64,000 bases of DNA from Rhodopirellula sp. P2 (GTDB taxonomy: Bacteria > Planctomycetota > Planctomycetia > Pirellulales > Pirellulaceae). The notes beneath the pieces were generated by a model, which was not told the DNA's origin, did not search any database, and saw nothing but the letters and a program-made list of their open reading frames with translations. Of this stretch, positions 1-8,163 are shown piece after piece (positions within the stretch are counted from its first letter, which is position 1; the number at the start of each line of letters is the position of its first letter). The position numbers were made by a program, and so were the translations under genes. Where the stretch lies: positions 372,001 through 436,000 of the forward strand of contig NZ_CP118225.1 of assembly GCF_028768465.1 (NCBI RefSeq), read 5' to 3'.

Positions 1-1
1 A

Positions 2-1567
2 CCACGCAGCTTCGGATGGCTGATTCTATTGACCGCACTGACCGCTTTCGCAACGTTCGGCGTTGTCGCGTTGCTGGTCAACATTTTCGAACGCAAACAG
101 GAAGCACGGGTGCCCTTCACCCGGGTGGTGGAGGTCACCGAGATCAGCACGGACCCGGAACCCTGGGGCCTGAACTTCCCGCAGCAATACGAGGACTACC
201 TGAAAACCGTCGACGACGATTACACCGACTTCGGCGGCAACCACGCGCTACCACCTAGCAAACTGGAAGAGTCGCCCTGGCTGAAACGATTGTTTGCTGG
301 CTACGCCTTCAGCATTGATTATCGCGAAGCACGCGGCCACGCTCACATGTTGGGCGATCAAGAAGTCACCAAGCGGGTGACTGACGTTCAGCAATCCGGT
401 GCTTGTTTGCATTGCCACGCGTCCATCGCCGCCACGTACCGACGAATTGGATTGGAAGAACAAGGCAAACCGACGGACGCGAAATCCCTGGCCGATGGTT
501 TTCAACAGGAAGCGGTCTTGGCCGGTTTCCGTGCGGTCAGCACCAAGAAGTACGAAGAAGTGCACGCCGAAATTGATCAAACACCCGATGGATTTGACGC
601 CGCCAGCGGCGATCCCCACATCGGCGGTGCCCATCCCGTTTCTTGCGTGGATTGCCACGAACCCCAAACCATGGCGATTCGAGTCACTCGTCCCGGATTC
701 ATCTTGGGCATCGACAAACTCGCCAAGAGCGACGCCGAGGTTCCACACCTGCCCAGCATCCAGGCCTGGCGAGATGGCGGCAAGCAAGGCGTCTACGATC
801 CGAACACCATGGCGACTCGCCAAGAAATGCGATCGTTCGTCTGCGGCCAGTGCCACGTCGAGTACTACTGTGCGAACAAGATGACGTTGACCTACCCCTG
901 GAGCAACGGTCTGAAGATGGAGAACCTTGAGGCGGAATGGGACGCCACCACGTTCCCCGATGGCGGAGAGTTCTACGACTACGTCCACAAAACAACCGGC
1001 ACCAAAGTCTACAAAGCCCAGCACCCTGAATTTGAACTTTGGAGTCAGGGCATTCACGCCCGAGCCGGCGTCAGTTGCAGCGACTGCCACATGCCATACG
1101 AAAAGGTCGGCGCCACCAAAGTCAGCAGTCACTGGGTTCGCAGCCCCATGATGAACATCAACAAGGCTTGCCAAACCTGCCACAAAGTTCCCGAGGCCGA
1201 GATCAAAGCTCGCGTCGATGTGATCCAAGACCGAACGCGAGCCCTCATCGACCGCGCGGCCAGTGCGATGACAGAAATGCTGGATGCGATCATCGAAGTC
1301 CAAGCGGCCGGTGCAACCGAAGAACAACTCAAACCGATTCGCGATCTGCAACGCAAAGCGATGTGGCGCCTGGACTACATCGCCAGCGAAAACAGCAAGG
1401 GTTTCCATGCCAGCCAAGAGTCCGCACGGATCCTGGGCGAGTCGATCGACTACAGCCGACAAGCGATCGCAAAAGCCTACCGACTGGGTTTGACAACGTC
1501 CGACTCCTCCGCGTCCGGTTCGCCAGAAGCGGAGCCGGAAGAGACTCAAACGCCCGCTGGCGACTGA
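2..1567 (+). CDS. nrfA: Ammonia-forming cytochrome c nitrite reductase, pentahaem (5'-truncated by window edge)
   Basis: Reduces nitrite to ammonium with six electrons on the periplasmic side. The frame is open to the window edge, so the true start lies upstream; the first visible residues form a hydrophobic helix (signal or anchor) followed by a soluble domain. Five haem-binding motifs are present in NrfA order: CLHCH, CVDCH, CGQCH, CSDCH and CQTCH. The third is followed by VEYY as in NrfA, and the conserved GIHARAGVSC stretch precedes the fourth. The first, catalytic haem site reads CxxCH rather than the CxxCK of most NrfA; CxxCH variants are known in the family. The C-terminal part is helical, as expected for the dimer-interface helices. 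The small quinol dehydrogenase NrfH, the usual partner, would be upstream and cannot be seen. Family assignment is strong; nitrite as substrate follows from the family. Confidence 0.9.
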   Translation, partial: PRSFGWLILLTALTAFATFGVVALLVNIFERKQEARVPFTRVVEVTEISTDPEPWGLNFPQQYEDYLKTVDDDYTDFGGNHALPPSKLEESPWLKRLFAGYAFSIDYREARGHAHMLGDQEVTKRVTDVQQSGACLHCHASIAATYRRIGLEEQGKPTDAKSLADGFQQEAVLAGFRAVSTKKYEEVHAEIDQTPDGFDAASGDPHIGGAHPVSCVDCHEPQTMAIRVTRPGFILGIDKLAKSDAEVPHLPSIQAWRDGGKQGVYDPNTMATRQEMRSFVCGQCHVEYYCANKMTLTYPWSNGLKMENLEAEWDATTFPDGGEFYDYVHKTTGTKVYKAQHPEFELWSQGIHARAGVSCSDCHMPYEKVGATKVSSHWVRSPMMNINKACQTCHKVPEAEIKARVDVIQDRTRALIDRAASAMTEMLDAIIEVQAAGATEEQLKPIRDLQRKAMWRLDYIASENSKGFHASQESARILGESIDYSRQAIAKAYRLGLTTSDSSASGSPEAEPEETQTPAGD

Positions 1568-1683
1568 TGCTCTCAGCAAGGGGATCGCCCCTTGATGAGT
1601 CTGCCCCGCGTGGTGGATCATGGTCAAACTCGATGCCCGTTGACCATGGATCTCCCTCCGGAAGCAGAGCGTATCCCTCGCCC

Positions 1684-3510
1684 ATGAAGCCCTCCTCGCT
1701 GTTTGTTTTGATTGGGATCGTGACTGCGATCTCTGGGGACATCCCTGAATCCGCGGGCCAGTCGCCCAGCATGGTTCGGATGCAGGCCTCGGCACCGTCG
1801 ATCACCATGGCTCGCAAGCGAATCAGCCAGGCGGTCAAAGCGGATCCGCTCGATTCGCCGGGCCGCGTTGTCGTGGTGTACTTCACCCCTCGCGACCGCC
1901 CTCCAGCGGCCAATCACACCTCTCGCATCCGCCGAATCGTGGAGGAAACCGCTGGGTTCTACGAGAGCGAACTGAAACGACATGGGTTCGCCAACCGGTC
2001 GATGCACGTGCTGCGGAACCAGCGCGGACAAGTCGACATCATTGAAGTCGTGGGCGAAGAGACCAACTACGACAAACCCGATGGCCGACGAATTCGCGAA
2101 GAAGTGATCCCGGTGTTGCGGCAACGCGGAATCGACGCTGACGCATCGGTGTTGCTGCTGTTTTGCAACTTGATGGATTACGATCCGGTCGCCGGCAAGA
2201 TCTCGCATCACAGCCCTTACTACGGCGGTGGAAACCACTTGTCGGGAACCGCCTGGCAATGCGACTCCGAGATTCTCGATCCTCGCCGTTTTCGCGATCC
2301 AACCCCGATTCGAGATGGTGAGTACGGGCGCATCACCATCGGACGCCACAACTCCATCTTCATTGGAGGCGTGATCCATGAACTGGGACACGCGCTCTCG
2401 CTGCCTCACTGTCGCCAACGTCCCGATGAAGCCGATCGCGGGACAGCTTTGATGGGTTCGGGCAATCGAACCTACGCCCAACAATTGCGTGGTGAAGGCA
2501 AGGGAACTTTTCTAACGCAAACTCATGCATTGCGATTGGCTGCTCATCCAGTCTTCAACCGACAGGTCCCCCGATCCATCCACGATCGTCCCTCCACTGA
2601 TTTCAACAACCTGCTCGTTTCGGCTGGACCTCGCCGCTCGATCCAAGTTTCCGGACAAATCAGCAGCACCATCCCGGCCCATGCAGTGGTCGCTTACTTC
2701 GATCCCGATGGCGGTGGCGACTACGACGCCACAACCGCTTCCTCCGTGCCCGACCCCCAGGGGAAGTTCGCGCTGCACAGCGGCCCCCTTCGTCCCAAGA
2801 CATCCGGCGAACTGCGGTTGGTGTCGTGCCACATCAACGGGACGACAAGCACACGTTCCCTTCGGTACAGCGTCAACGCAGATGGCAGCCCCGATCTGTC
2901 CATCGCACGATTGGAACTGGAATTGAAACCAGTGATGGATGAACTGCAAACGGGAAACTTCGAGAACGCAAAAACGCGACTTGGTGAGATCGCAAACTCG
3001 GATCCTGACCTGATGAAGATCGGGCAACGTGTGCTGGATCGTTTTCAAAATCTCGAACCACCGATCTCAATCGATGCGAATCAGATTCCTTCGGACACAA
3101 AGTCAGCTTGGCTCTCAACGATCCGTCCCCAATCAGCCGAGGTAGGTTGGTTGCGTCCCACTTACAATTCCGTGCCCGACAAGCAGCGTTTGCTGTCGCT
3201 GGGTGGCGACTACTTTGCACATGGAATCTACGCTCACGCACCTGCTAAACATGTGTACGAACTTCAGAAAGACTGGAAACACTTTTCAGGTCGCTGTGGG
3301 ATTCAAGGCAACCAATTTGGGCGGGTTGATTTTGAGGTCCTTGGCGATGGCAAATCGCTTTGGAAGTCGACTCAGGTGACCGCGGGCGTAGGCAAAGCGT
3401 TTGACATCGATGTGAGCGAGGTCCAAATCCTGACTCTCAAAGTCAGCGATGGCGGCAACGGTGGCGGTGGTGACTGGGGTGTTTGGATCGAACCGAGGCT
3501 CACCCGATGA
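1684..3510 (+). CDS. Exported zincin-like metallopeptidase with C-terminal NPCBM-like domain
   Basis: A 608-residue protein. The chosen ATG gives an N-terminal hydrophobic signal (MKPSSLFVLIGIVTAISG); the frame also runs far upstream over nrfA, but that part is shadow. The zinc-binding motif HELGHALSLPH lies at residues 232-242, with a downstream ALMGSGN that could be the Met-turn, both as in zincin peptidases. A middle region (about 310-400) resembles a beta-sandwich, followed by a short helical stretch. The last 130 residues (GGDYFAHGIYAHAPA, GRCGIQ, DGKSLWKS, GVWIEPRL) match the pattern of NPCBM carbohydrate-binding domains. A secreted peptidase aimed at glycosylated or polysaccharide-bound substrates is an inference. 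The gene starts 116 nt after nrfA on the same strand, but there is no functional reason to link them. Confidence 0.8.
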   Translation: MKPSSLFVLIGIVTAISGDIPESAGQSPSMVRMQASAPSITMARKRISQAVKADPLDSPGRVVVVYFTPRDRPPAANHTSRIRRIVEETAGFYESELKRHGFANRSMHVLRNQRGQVDIIEVVGEETNYDKPDGRRIREEVIPVLRQRGIDADASVLLLFCNLMDYDPVAGKISHHSPYYGGGNHLSGTAWQCDSEILDPRRFRDPTPIRDGEYGRITIGRHNSIFIGGVIHELGHALSLPHCRQRPDEADRGTALMGSGNRTYAQQLRGEGKGTFLTQTHALRLAAHPVFNRQVPRSIHDRPSTDFNNLLVSAGPRRSIQVSGQISSTIPAHAVVAYFDPDGGGDYDATTASSVPDPQGKFALHSGPLRPKTSGELRLVSCHINGTTSTRSLRYSVNADGSPDLSIARLELELKPVMDELQTGNFENAKTRLGEIANSDPDLMKIGQRVLDRFQNLEPPISIDANQIPSDTKSAWLSTIRPQSAEVGWLRPTYNSVPDKQRLLSLGGDYFAHGIYAHAPAKHVYELQKDWKHFSGRCGIQGNQFGRVDFEVLGDGKSLWKSTQVTAGVGKAFDIDVSEVQILTLKVSDGGNGGGGDWGVWIEPRLTR

Positions 3511-3738
3511 TGCCCATCCGATCGTTCACCAGTTCGCGTTCGCGAATTCGGTGTGGCAGGCACTTTCCACAAGAGTTTGTGATCTCAAAAGCAGTGGTTG
3601 CCGGTGGGGACCGATGGCCAGGCAAAACGCCGCTGCTCTCGGACCGGGATTGAACAATCCCAACCCAGCGTTTCAGATATTCCGCCAACTCCTTTCCATT
3701 TCACTGGCATCGCACTCCAACCATCCTTGAATCACAAC

Positions 3739-4089
3739 ATGACCAAGATCTATCACAACCCACGATGCACCAAGTCTCGCCAAGCTCTCCAGTTGCTAGA
3801 AGAACGCGGCATCGAGCCGGAGATCATCAAGTACTTGGAGACGCCGCCCAGCAAAAAAGAACTCACCGAGATCGTGAAACTGCTGGGCATCCCAGCAGAA
3901 GGCTTGGTTCGCAAAAAGGAACCACTCTTCAAAGAATTGAACTTGGGCGAACAAACGCTGACCGAGCAACAATGGATCGCGACCATGGTGGAGCATCCTA
4001 AACTGATTGAACGTCCGATCGTGATCCACGACGGCAAAGCAGCAATCGGCCGTCCCACCGAAAACATCGCTGCCATTCTCGACGCCTGA
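3739..4089 (+). CDS. arsC: ArsC-family (YfgD-like) arsenate reductase
   Basis: A 116-residue thioredoxin-fold protein matching glutaredoxin-dependent arsenate reductases and their YfgD/Spx-like relatives. The N-terminus IYHNPRCTKSRQAL carries the family HNPxCxxSR motif with Cys10 as the predicted catalytic thiol. The central REPLFKEL-like stretch (here KKEPLFKELNL) and the terminal RPIVIHDGKAAIGRP are also typical, and the length is as expected. The start was chosen at the ATG directly before TKIYHNPRC; an upstream extension of the frame has no homologous features. No ars operon (arsB, arsR) is adjacent, so the physiological role may be general thiol redox chemistry rather than arsenic resistance. 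Confidence 0.88.
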   Translation: MTKIYHNPRCTKSRQALQLLEERGIEPEIIKYLETPPSKKELTEIVKLLGIPAEGLVRKKEPLFKELNLGEQTLTEQQWIATMVEHPKLIERPIVIHDGKAAIGRPTENIAAILDA

Positions 4090-4102
4090 TCGATTCTCAT
4101 TC

Positions 4103-4627
4103 ATGAATGATATGCTTCCACGCTTGGTCGTATTTGACCTCGACTTCACGCTCTGGGATTGTGGCGGAACGTGGTGTGATTGCTTGTCGCCACCGTTTCA
4201 CACCTGTGGATCGCAAATTCTTGACAGCGATGGCCGGCAGGTTCGCTTGTACGACGATGCGCTTGCGATTTTGGATCGCTGTGACGATCGGAAGATTCCA
4301 ATGGCATTGGCCTCACGAACCCAGCAACCAACCTGGGCCCGCGAGTTGGTCGAGCGACTTGGCATCGCCCAACGATTCGCGTACTCAGAGATCTACCCGT
4401 CATCCAAGTTGAAATACTTCGCGGCACTCCACCAGAACAGCGACATTTCCTACAATAAAATGCTCTTTTTCGATGACGAAATGCGCAACATCCGCGAGGT
4501 CGGCTCACTCGGCGTCACCAGTGTGTTCGTGGGCGACGGCATGTCGCTTCATTTGTTTGACCAAGGACTGAAGCAATTCGCTCCGCGCCCCAATCAGCGC
4601 CCCAGCAGCAACACGCAAAGTTGCTGA
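4103..4627 (+). CDS. HAD-superfamily phosphatase, MDP-1 (magnesium-dependent phosphatase) type
   Basis: A 174-residue protein starting 13 nt after the arsC-like gene, so probably co-transcribed with it. HAD motif I is FDLDFTLWD (nucleophile Asp12, acid/base Asp14). SRTQQP after the cap resembles motif II, a Lys in SSKLKYF fits motif III, and FDDEMRNI is motif IV. The order and the short cap match MDP-1/acid phosphatase-like proteins, which act on small phosphorylated compounds or possibly on phosphotyrosine or fructosamine substrates. The substrate is not predictable from sequence. The C-terminal tail after about residue 155 is low in recognisable features. Confidence 0.85.
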   Translation: MNDMLPRLVVFDLDFTLWDCGGTWCDCLSPPFHTCGSQILDSDGRQVRLYDDALAILDRCDDRKIPMALASRTQQPTWARELVERLGIAQRFAYSEIYPSSKLKYFAALHQNSDISYNKMLFFDDEMRNIREVGSLGVTSVFVGDGMSLHLFDQGLKQFAPRPNQRPSSNTQSC

Positions 4628-4681
4628 ACCGCGATCACATCGACGGTGAATGGGAACCAAAACGCGACCTGGGGCTTGTCG

Positions 4682-4983
4682 TGGCCTGCTGAATGTTTGG
4701 CGTTGACACGGAAGATGCGTTGTTGGTTTCTGTTCTTTCCTCCGCCCCAAGGGGGCAACTCTAAGATAGCCCCAGGCATCGCCTGGGGTTTCGTTACGGA
4801 GATTCCGACACCAGCCCCAACGGGGCGGCCCTAAGAAAGACTCCCCAAAACCCGCTAGGACCGCCCCCGTTGGGGCTTTGTAATCTTGTTCCCGCCACAA
4901 CCCAGGGCGTTGCCCTGGGCTGGCGTAGGGCTGCCCCGTTGGGGCGAAGTCGAGGAACAAAACCTGCGCAGCCCAAAACGCTG
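4682..4983. repeat. Dispersed palindrome-rich repeat, copy 1
   Basis: About 302 bp that realign without gaps to 35462-35763 with nine mismatches counted by eye (about 97 % identity). It is built from short hairpins: several GCCCCAACGGGGC / GCCCCGTTGGGGC modules, CCCCAGGC-ATC-GCCTGGGG and CCCAGGGC-GTT-GCCCTGGG. Open frames on the minus strand across it encode low-complexity Pro/Gly/Arg-rich peptides present in both copies; I regard these as artefacts. The surrounding gap (4628-5465) holds no convincing gene. Confidence 0.9.
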
Positions 4984-5112
4984 TTAAGCAGGTCGGCTGG
5001 AATGATCGGGCACAACCATGTGAGCCGTTTGGGCGTTAGCCCCGGTTGCGCGTGAAAACCGTGGCTAACGCCAACGGCTCACATACCCGATGACACCTGC
5101 GTACCTGCTTAA
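4984..5112. repeat. Nested inverted-repeat element interrupting dispersed repeat copy 1
   Basis: Perfect 10-bp outer arms TTAAGCAGGT (4984-4993) and ACCTGCTTAA (5103-5112) enclose a second, imperfect inverted repeat (5018-5042 against 5063-5084, containing GTGAGCCGTT and GGCTAACG). Downstream of it the alignment with copy 2 resumes (5111 onward matches 35766 onward, 24 of 27 positions), so copy 1 carries about 125 bp that copy 2 lacks at this point. It has no coding capacity and behaves like a MITE or REP-like unit. Confidence 0.75.
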
Positions 5113-5465
5113 GACCAAACATTTTGCAGCCCAGGCTTGTCGCCCTTGGACCGGATACAGCATCCACTCTTTTGGCCCACTCTCTTGCGTTCCAAAACGC
5201 AAACTCAATGCCTCGAATCGCGAGGCAAAGCACCTCGCCGAGACTCAACACTCACCGGTCGTTGGCTGCGTGCCGCATTGAATACGTGTCAAAACCAAGG
5301 CTTCTGCAAAGGGAGCAGCCACGCCAACGGCGAACGACTGGGGCAGTGCCTGGGCGGTGATCGCCTTGTCGACCGTCGTGAAACACGACGAATAGCGTGG
5401 GAGCCCCGTAGCAAGTCTTGAATTGGACTGGATTTCGGAGCACCGAATCTCGTAGTTCCGCCTTC

Positions 5466-6899
5466 ATGTCCATGGTTCGATTCGCGAGGTTGCTCCCCGC
5501 CCGGTGGCTGATTGCATTGCTGCTGGTCGGTGCGGGCTGCGCCAATCCAGACAACACCTGGACCTTTCGATCTCAAACGCCGCCTCCGTTTTCCGCAGAA
5601 GGCGAAGTGGTTCAGCCAGACCGTTGGTGGACCAGTTTCAACGACCCAACACTCAATGCGGAAATCGAAGTCGCGCTGCAAGGCAACTTCACGCTTGCTG
5701 CCGCACTGCAACGATTGCATGCGGCTCGGGCCGTGACACGACGCGAAGCCTCGGACCTGTGGCCCGACCTCAATGGGATCGCGGACTATGGAAGCACCAT
5801 GGGTCCTGGCAAGGATCGTTCCAGTTTCATCTGGGGATTGGATGCGGGGTACCAAGTCGACTTGTGGGGCGAGATTGAATCTCGTGTCGACGCCGAACGA
5901 TTGCGAACCTCTGCCACGCGAGAAGACTACCAGGCGATCGCACTGACGCTGTCCGCTGAGATTGCACGGACATGGTTCTCACTGATCGAAGGCCACGCCC
6001 AGATCGAGTTGCTCAACGAACAACTCGACAACAACGAAATGGGCTTGGCATTGCAGGAAGCTCGCTTTGCCTCGGGACTGATCCGCAGCCCTGACGTGCT
6101 TCGGCAACGACAACTGGTCGAAGCCACCCTGGAACAAATCGTTGTCGAAAAGGTCCGGATCGAAGTCTTGGAACATCAACTCGCCGTGCTGCTCGGTGAA
6201 ATGCCTCAGTCCGCGGAATACGACCCCGGGTCCGATCTGCCGGCCCTGCCACCGCTGCCGGCCACTGGCCTGCCGTCGGAATTGCTGAAACGCCGCCCGG
6301 ACGTCCGCCGCGATTACCTGGCTTTCCGTGCCGCGGACCGAGACCTCGCGTCTGCGATCAGTGCCCAGTACCCGCGGATCAACCTCACCGGGTCGCTGCT
6401 GAATGTGTCGGAATCGCCTGAAACGCTGTTCCGCGATTGGTTTGTCTCGATCGGTGCACAAATGATTGCCCCGCTGTTTGACGGTGGGCAACGCCGAGCT
6501 GAAGTCGACCGCAACGCCGCCGTCAAACGCGAATTGTTCAATGTTTATGGGCAGACCATGCTGAATGCTTTCAGTGAGGTGGAGGACGCCCTGGCCCAGG
6601 AACGGTACCAACTCGAACGCATCGAACACTTGGAAAACCAAGTCGAACTGGCTCGCCAATCGTCGGAGCAATTGCGGGAGCAGTACCTGATCAGCGACGC
6701 GACTTACCTGGATGTGCTCAGTGCAATCACTGCTCAGCAAAGATTGCAGCGCGAACTGCTTTCGGCTCAACTAGACTTGGTGCTCATTCGCGTCTCGCTG
6801 TACCTGGCGTTGGCTGGCGATTTTGACACCCGCTCCCAAGACTTTGAATTATTGGAATCCACCGTGGAAATCATTCCGGAGACCGTTGTCGATGAATGA
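5466..6899 (+). CDS. RND efflux outer-membrane channel lipoprotein, NodT/OprM (TolC) family
   Basis: A 477-residue outer-membrane factor. The start at the ATG before SMVRFARLL gives a lipoprotein signal with lipobox LLVGAGC; an upstream in-frame ATG at 5418 would add 16 residues that spoil the signal. Two repeated halves typical of TolC-like channels are visible: [15 protein letters not shown] and [13 protein letters not shown] in the first, then [16 protein letters not shown] and the YPRINLTGS strand in the second. Long heptad-like stretches around residues 390-440 match the periplasmic alpha-barrel. It is the first gene of a three-gene operon and overlaps the adaptor gene by 8 nt. Confidence 0.92.
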   Translation: MSMVRFARLLPARWLIALLLVGAGCANPDNTWTFRSQTPPPFSAEGEVVQPDRWWTSFNDPTLNAEIEVALQGNFTLAAALQRLHAARAVTRREASDLWPDLNGIADYGSTMGPGKDRSSFIWGLDAGYQVDLWGEIESRVDAERLRTSATREDYQAIALTLSAEIARTWFSLIEGHAQIELLNEQLDNNEMGLALQEARFASGLIRSPDVLRQRQLVEATLEQIVVEKVRIEVLEHQLAVLLGEMPQSAEYDPGSDLPALPPLPATGLPSELLKRRPDVRRDYLAFRAADRDLASAISAQYPRINLTGSLLNVSESPETLFRDWFVSIGAQMIAPLFDGGQRRAEVDRNAAVKRELFNVYGQTMLNAFSEVEDALAQERYQLERIEHLENQVELARQSSEQLREQYLISDATYLDVLSAITAQQRLQRELLSAQLDLVLIRVSLYLALAGDFDTRSQDFELLESTVEIIPETVVDE

Positions 6900-8163
6900 T
6901 GCGTCGAAACAGCGACCCAAGTGGCGCTGGCTTCGCATCCTAGGAACCACCATCACCTGCTTGGCCATTTTGGGTGCGTCCGCCGCTGCGGTGTTCGTGA
7001 TCAACCAAACCGAACCCACCGCCCAGCAGATCAATGCCACCCGAAAATCGGCGGCTTTGGTGGAAACCATCCCAGCGGAACGAGGCAACTACTCCCCTCA
7101 AGTGGTGGTGCTTGGAACGGTCGAACCTGCCCGGGATATCACGGTCAGTCCGCGCGTCAACGGCCAAGTCGTCGAACTCTCACCGGAATTCATTCCGGGT
7201 GGCCTGGTTCGCCAAGGCGAGTCGTTGCTGCGAATCGATCCAGCTGATTTCGAAAATGCGATCTCGATCAGCAACAGTGAATTGCTGCAGAAAGAAGCGT
7301 TGTGGGAAATCGAACAGGCACGCCAGCGGTTGGCGGTGAAAGAGCTGGAAATGCTCGAGGACACCATCGATGACACCAACCGCGGCCTCGTGCTACGCGA
7401 GCCACAAATCGCATCCATCAAAGCCGAGATGGCTGCGGCGAAGGCGTCACTGGAACGTGCCCAACTGGACCTTGATCGGACCCAAATCACCGCTCCCTTT
7501 GACGCTCATGTTCTCTCGCGGTCCGTCAACATCGGTTCGCAAGTTGGCACCGGGGACGAACTTGGCCGCCTGATCGGTTTGGAAGAATACTGGATCATGG
7601 CCGCGGTTCCCGTCCGAACGCTTCGTTGGGTCCAGTTCCCTGAAACAACGGAGGATGGCGTTTCAATCGAAGGTTCCAAAGTCATCCTCCGCCACCCAGA
7701 TGCCTGGGGTCCAGGTGTCGAGCGAGAAGGGCGGGTCGCTCGACTGATTGGAACACTCGACCAACAAACACGCCTGGCCCGCGTCCTGATCACCGTGCCC
7801 GATCCACTCGGGCGTGAATCCGATGCACCACCCTTGATTCTCGACACGTTGATCGAAACCCAAATTGAAGGTCGAGAGATCCAAGACGTCGTTCGATTGC
7901 CCCGCGATTACGTACGCAATCAAGACACGGTGTGGGTCATGAAAGACGAACAACTTGAGATCCGGGAAACGCAGGTTGTCTTTCAAGACGCAGAGTACGC
8001 TTACATTCGCGAAGGCATCGAAGCGGGCGAAGAGATCGTGATCACGACCCTGGCGACCGTCGCCAACGGAGTCGGACTGCGCAAGATCACCCACAACGAC
8101 ACCGATCTTGATGTCGACTCCGATGAGGCCAAGGAAACAGCAACCAAGGAGACAATCGAGTGA
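6892..8163 (+). CDS. RND efflux periplasmic adaptor (membrane fusion protein, HlyD/AcrA family)
   Basis: A 423-residue protein that bridges the inner-membrane pump and the outer-membrane channel. The ATG at 6892 overlaps the end of the channel gene by 8 nt; the frame is open further upstream but is not needed. An N-terminal TM anchor ([22 protein letters not shown]) is followed by the biotinyl-lipoyl half-motif ([20 protein letters not shown]), a coiled-coil hairpin from about residue 120 to 200, the second lipoyl half ([20 protein letters not shown]) and beta-barrel domains. The C-terminus is acidic. It overlaps the permease gene by 4 nt (GTGA), so the three products are likely made in balanced amounts. 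Confidence 0.92.
   Translation: MNDASKQRPKWRWLRILGTTITCLAILGASAAAVFVINQTEPTAQQINATRKSAALVETIPAERGNYSPQVVVLGTVEPARDITVSPRVNGQVVELSPEFIPGGLVRQGESLLRIDPADFENAISISNSELLQKEALWEIEQARQRLAVKELEMLEDTIDDTNRGLVLREPQIASIKAEMAAAKASLERAQLDLDRTQITAPFDAHVLSRSVNIGSQVGTGDELGRLIGLEEYWIMAAVPVRTLRWVQFPETTEDGVSIEGSKVILRHPDAWGPGVEREGRVARLIGTLDQQTRLARVLITVPDPLGRESDAPPLILDTLIETQIEGREIQDVVRLPRDYVRNQDTVWVMKDEQLEIRETQVVFQDAEYAYIREGIEAGEEIVITTLATVANGVGLRKITHNDTDLDVDSDEAKETATKETIE

Noticed and set aside
248..1795. Long open frame on the minus strand across nrfA
   Set aside because: It mirrors the nrfA coding frame, has no recognisable motif, and the plus strand shows five ordered haem motifs.
4505..4960. Minus-strand frames in the repeats encoding Pro/Gly/Arg-rich peptides (also 35429-35767)
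   Set aside because: They lie in non-coding palindromic repeats and recur only because the repeat recurs; such peptides are a common annotation artefact.
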